Positions 4,752 to 5,000 of a stretch of 5,000 bases of DNA are shown here, piece by piece. The notes beneath the pieces are model-generated. The model did not search any database. It had not been told where the DNA came from and saw only the letters and a list, made by a program, of their open reading frames with translations. Each line of letters starts with the position of its first letter. The first letter of the stretch is position 1. The position numbers and the translations under genes are program-made. The DNA is from Bacteroidota bacterium (GTDB lineage Bacteria > Bacteroidota > Bacteroidia > Bacteroidales > Paludibacteraceae): the NCBI GenBank assembly GCA_022709605.1, contig JAKLIM010000286.1, forward strand, positions 1 to 5,000, in the 5' to 3' direction.

Positions 4752-5000
4752 ATGAAAAGATTAAACTGTTTGATAATTATATCTTTAGTCGTTTTTTCGA
4801 GTGCTAATGCAATTCCTGATAACAGCAAACGCACATTTAAAATCAGTAAAAACCTTTCGATTTTCAACTCCATTTTCCGCGAGCTCGATTTATTTTATGT
4901 AGATACACTCAGCTACGATAAAATGATGAAATCGACCATTGAAGACATGTTGGAAAAGCTCGATCCATACACGGTTTATTTGCCTGAAGAAGAAACAGAT
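4752..5000 (+). CDS. C-terminal processing protease (S41 family), N-terminal part only
   Basis: The reading frame opens with ATG at 4752 and stays open for 83 codons to the window edge. The product starts MKRLNCLIIISLVVFSSANA, a Sec signal peptide with likely cleavage after ANA (residue 20), which suits an exported periplasmic enzyme. The next part contains FRELDLFYVDTLSYDKMMKSTIEDMLEKLDPYTVYLPEEE (in pieces: LFYVDTL, MLEKLDPYTVYLP). This is the characteristic N-terminal segment of tail-specific proteases (Ctp/Prc), just before the PDZ domain. The catalytic Ser and Lys and the PDZ domain lie outside the window, so activity cannot be judged. Cys6 lies before the hydrophobic core and is not a lipobox. 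The gene probably shares coaD's transcript. A weak alternative promoter is TTG 4649-4651 with TACATTTC 4670-4677 (one mismatch in the -7 box). Confidence 0.9.
   Translation, partial: MKRLNCLIIISLVVFSSANAIPDNSKRTFKISKNLSIFNSIFRELDLFYVDTLSYDKMMKSTIEDMLEKLDPYTVYLPEEETD

Overview
The window looks like chromosomal DNA from a member of the Bacteroidota. It is AT-rich. No start codon has a clear Shine-Dalgarno sequence. Several starts are preceded instead by the Bacteroidota -7 box TAnnTTTG (perfect at 4007-4014 minus, 3106-3113 minus and 4087-4094 plus). The gene content fits too: an EttA-type ABC-F protein, a PorT-like small outer-membrane barrel, a CoaD with the PGTFDPFTIGH start, and a C-terminal processing protease. 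An order such as Marinilabiliales is a guess only.

Layout: 1-49 holds the terminator of an unseen rightward gene. 91-1014 (+) encodes a ketopantoate-reductase-family enzyme. 1015-1383 has no gene but two large hairpins, each carrying a copy of the same 19-nt GC-rich palindromic unit. 1384-3054 (-) encodes an EttA-like translation factor. 3055-3277 holds the ettA promoter and leader and the terminator of the next gene. 3278-3913 (-) encodes a secreted outer-membrane beta-barrel protein that appears to be transcribed alone. 3914-4201 is a divergent promoter region with an AT-rich, repeat-filled coaD leader. 4202-4654 (+) is coaD. From 4752 (+) to the window end is the N-terminal part of an S41 protease, probably co-transcribed with coaD.

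The genes do not form one pathway. PanE-type reductases and CoaD both belong to pantothenate/CoA synthesis, but here they lie more than 3 kb apart in separate transcription units, and the reductase lacks two substrate-contact asparagines of E. coli PanE, so the link is weak. The protein-coding part is ordinary housekeeping. The most unusual signal is non-coding: the 19-nt palindrome sits at the exact centre of one long perfect inverted repeat and interrupts one arm of a second, as if it were a discrete unit inserted into existing hairpins. No novel defence or mobile system with proteins is visible.
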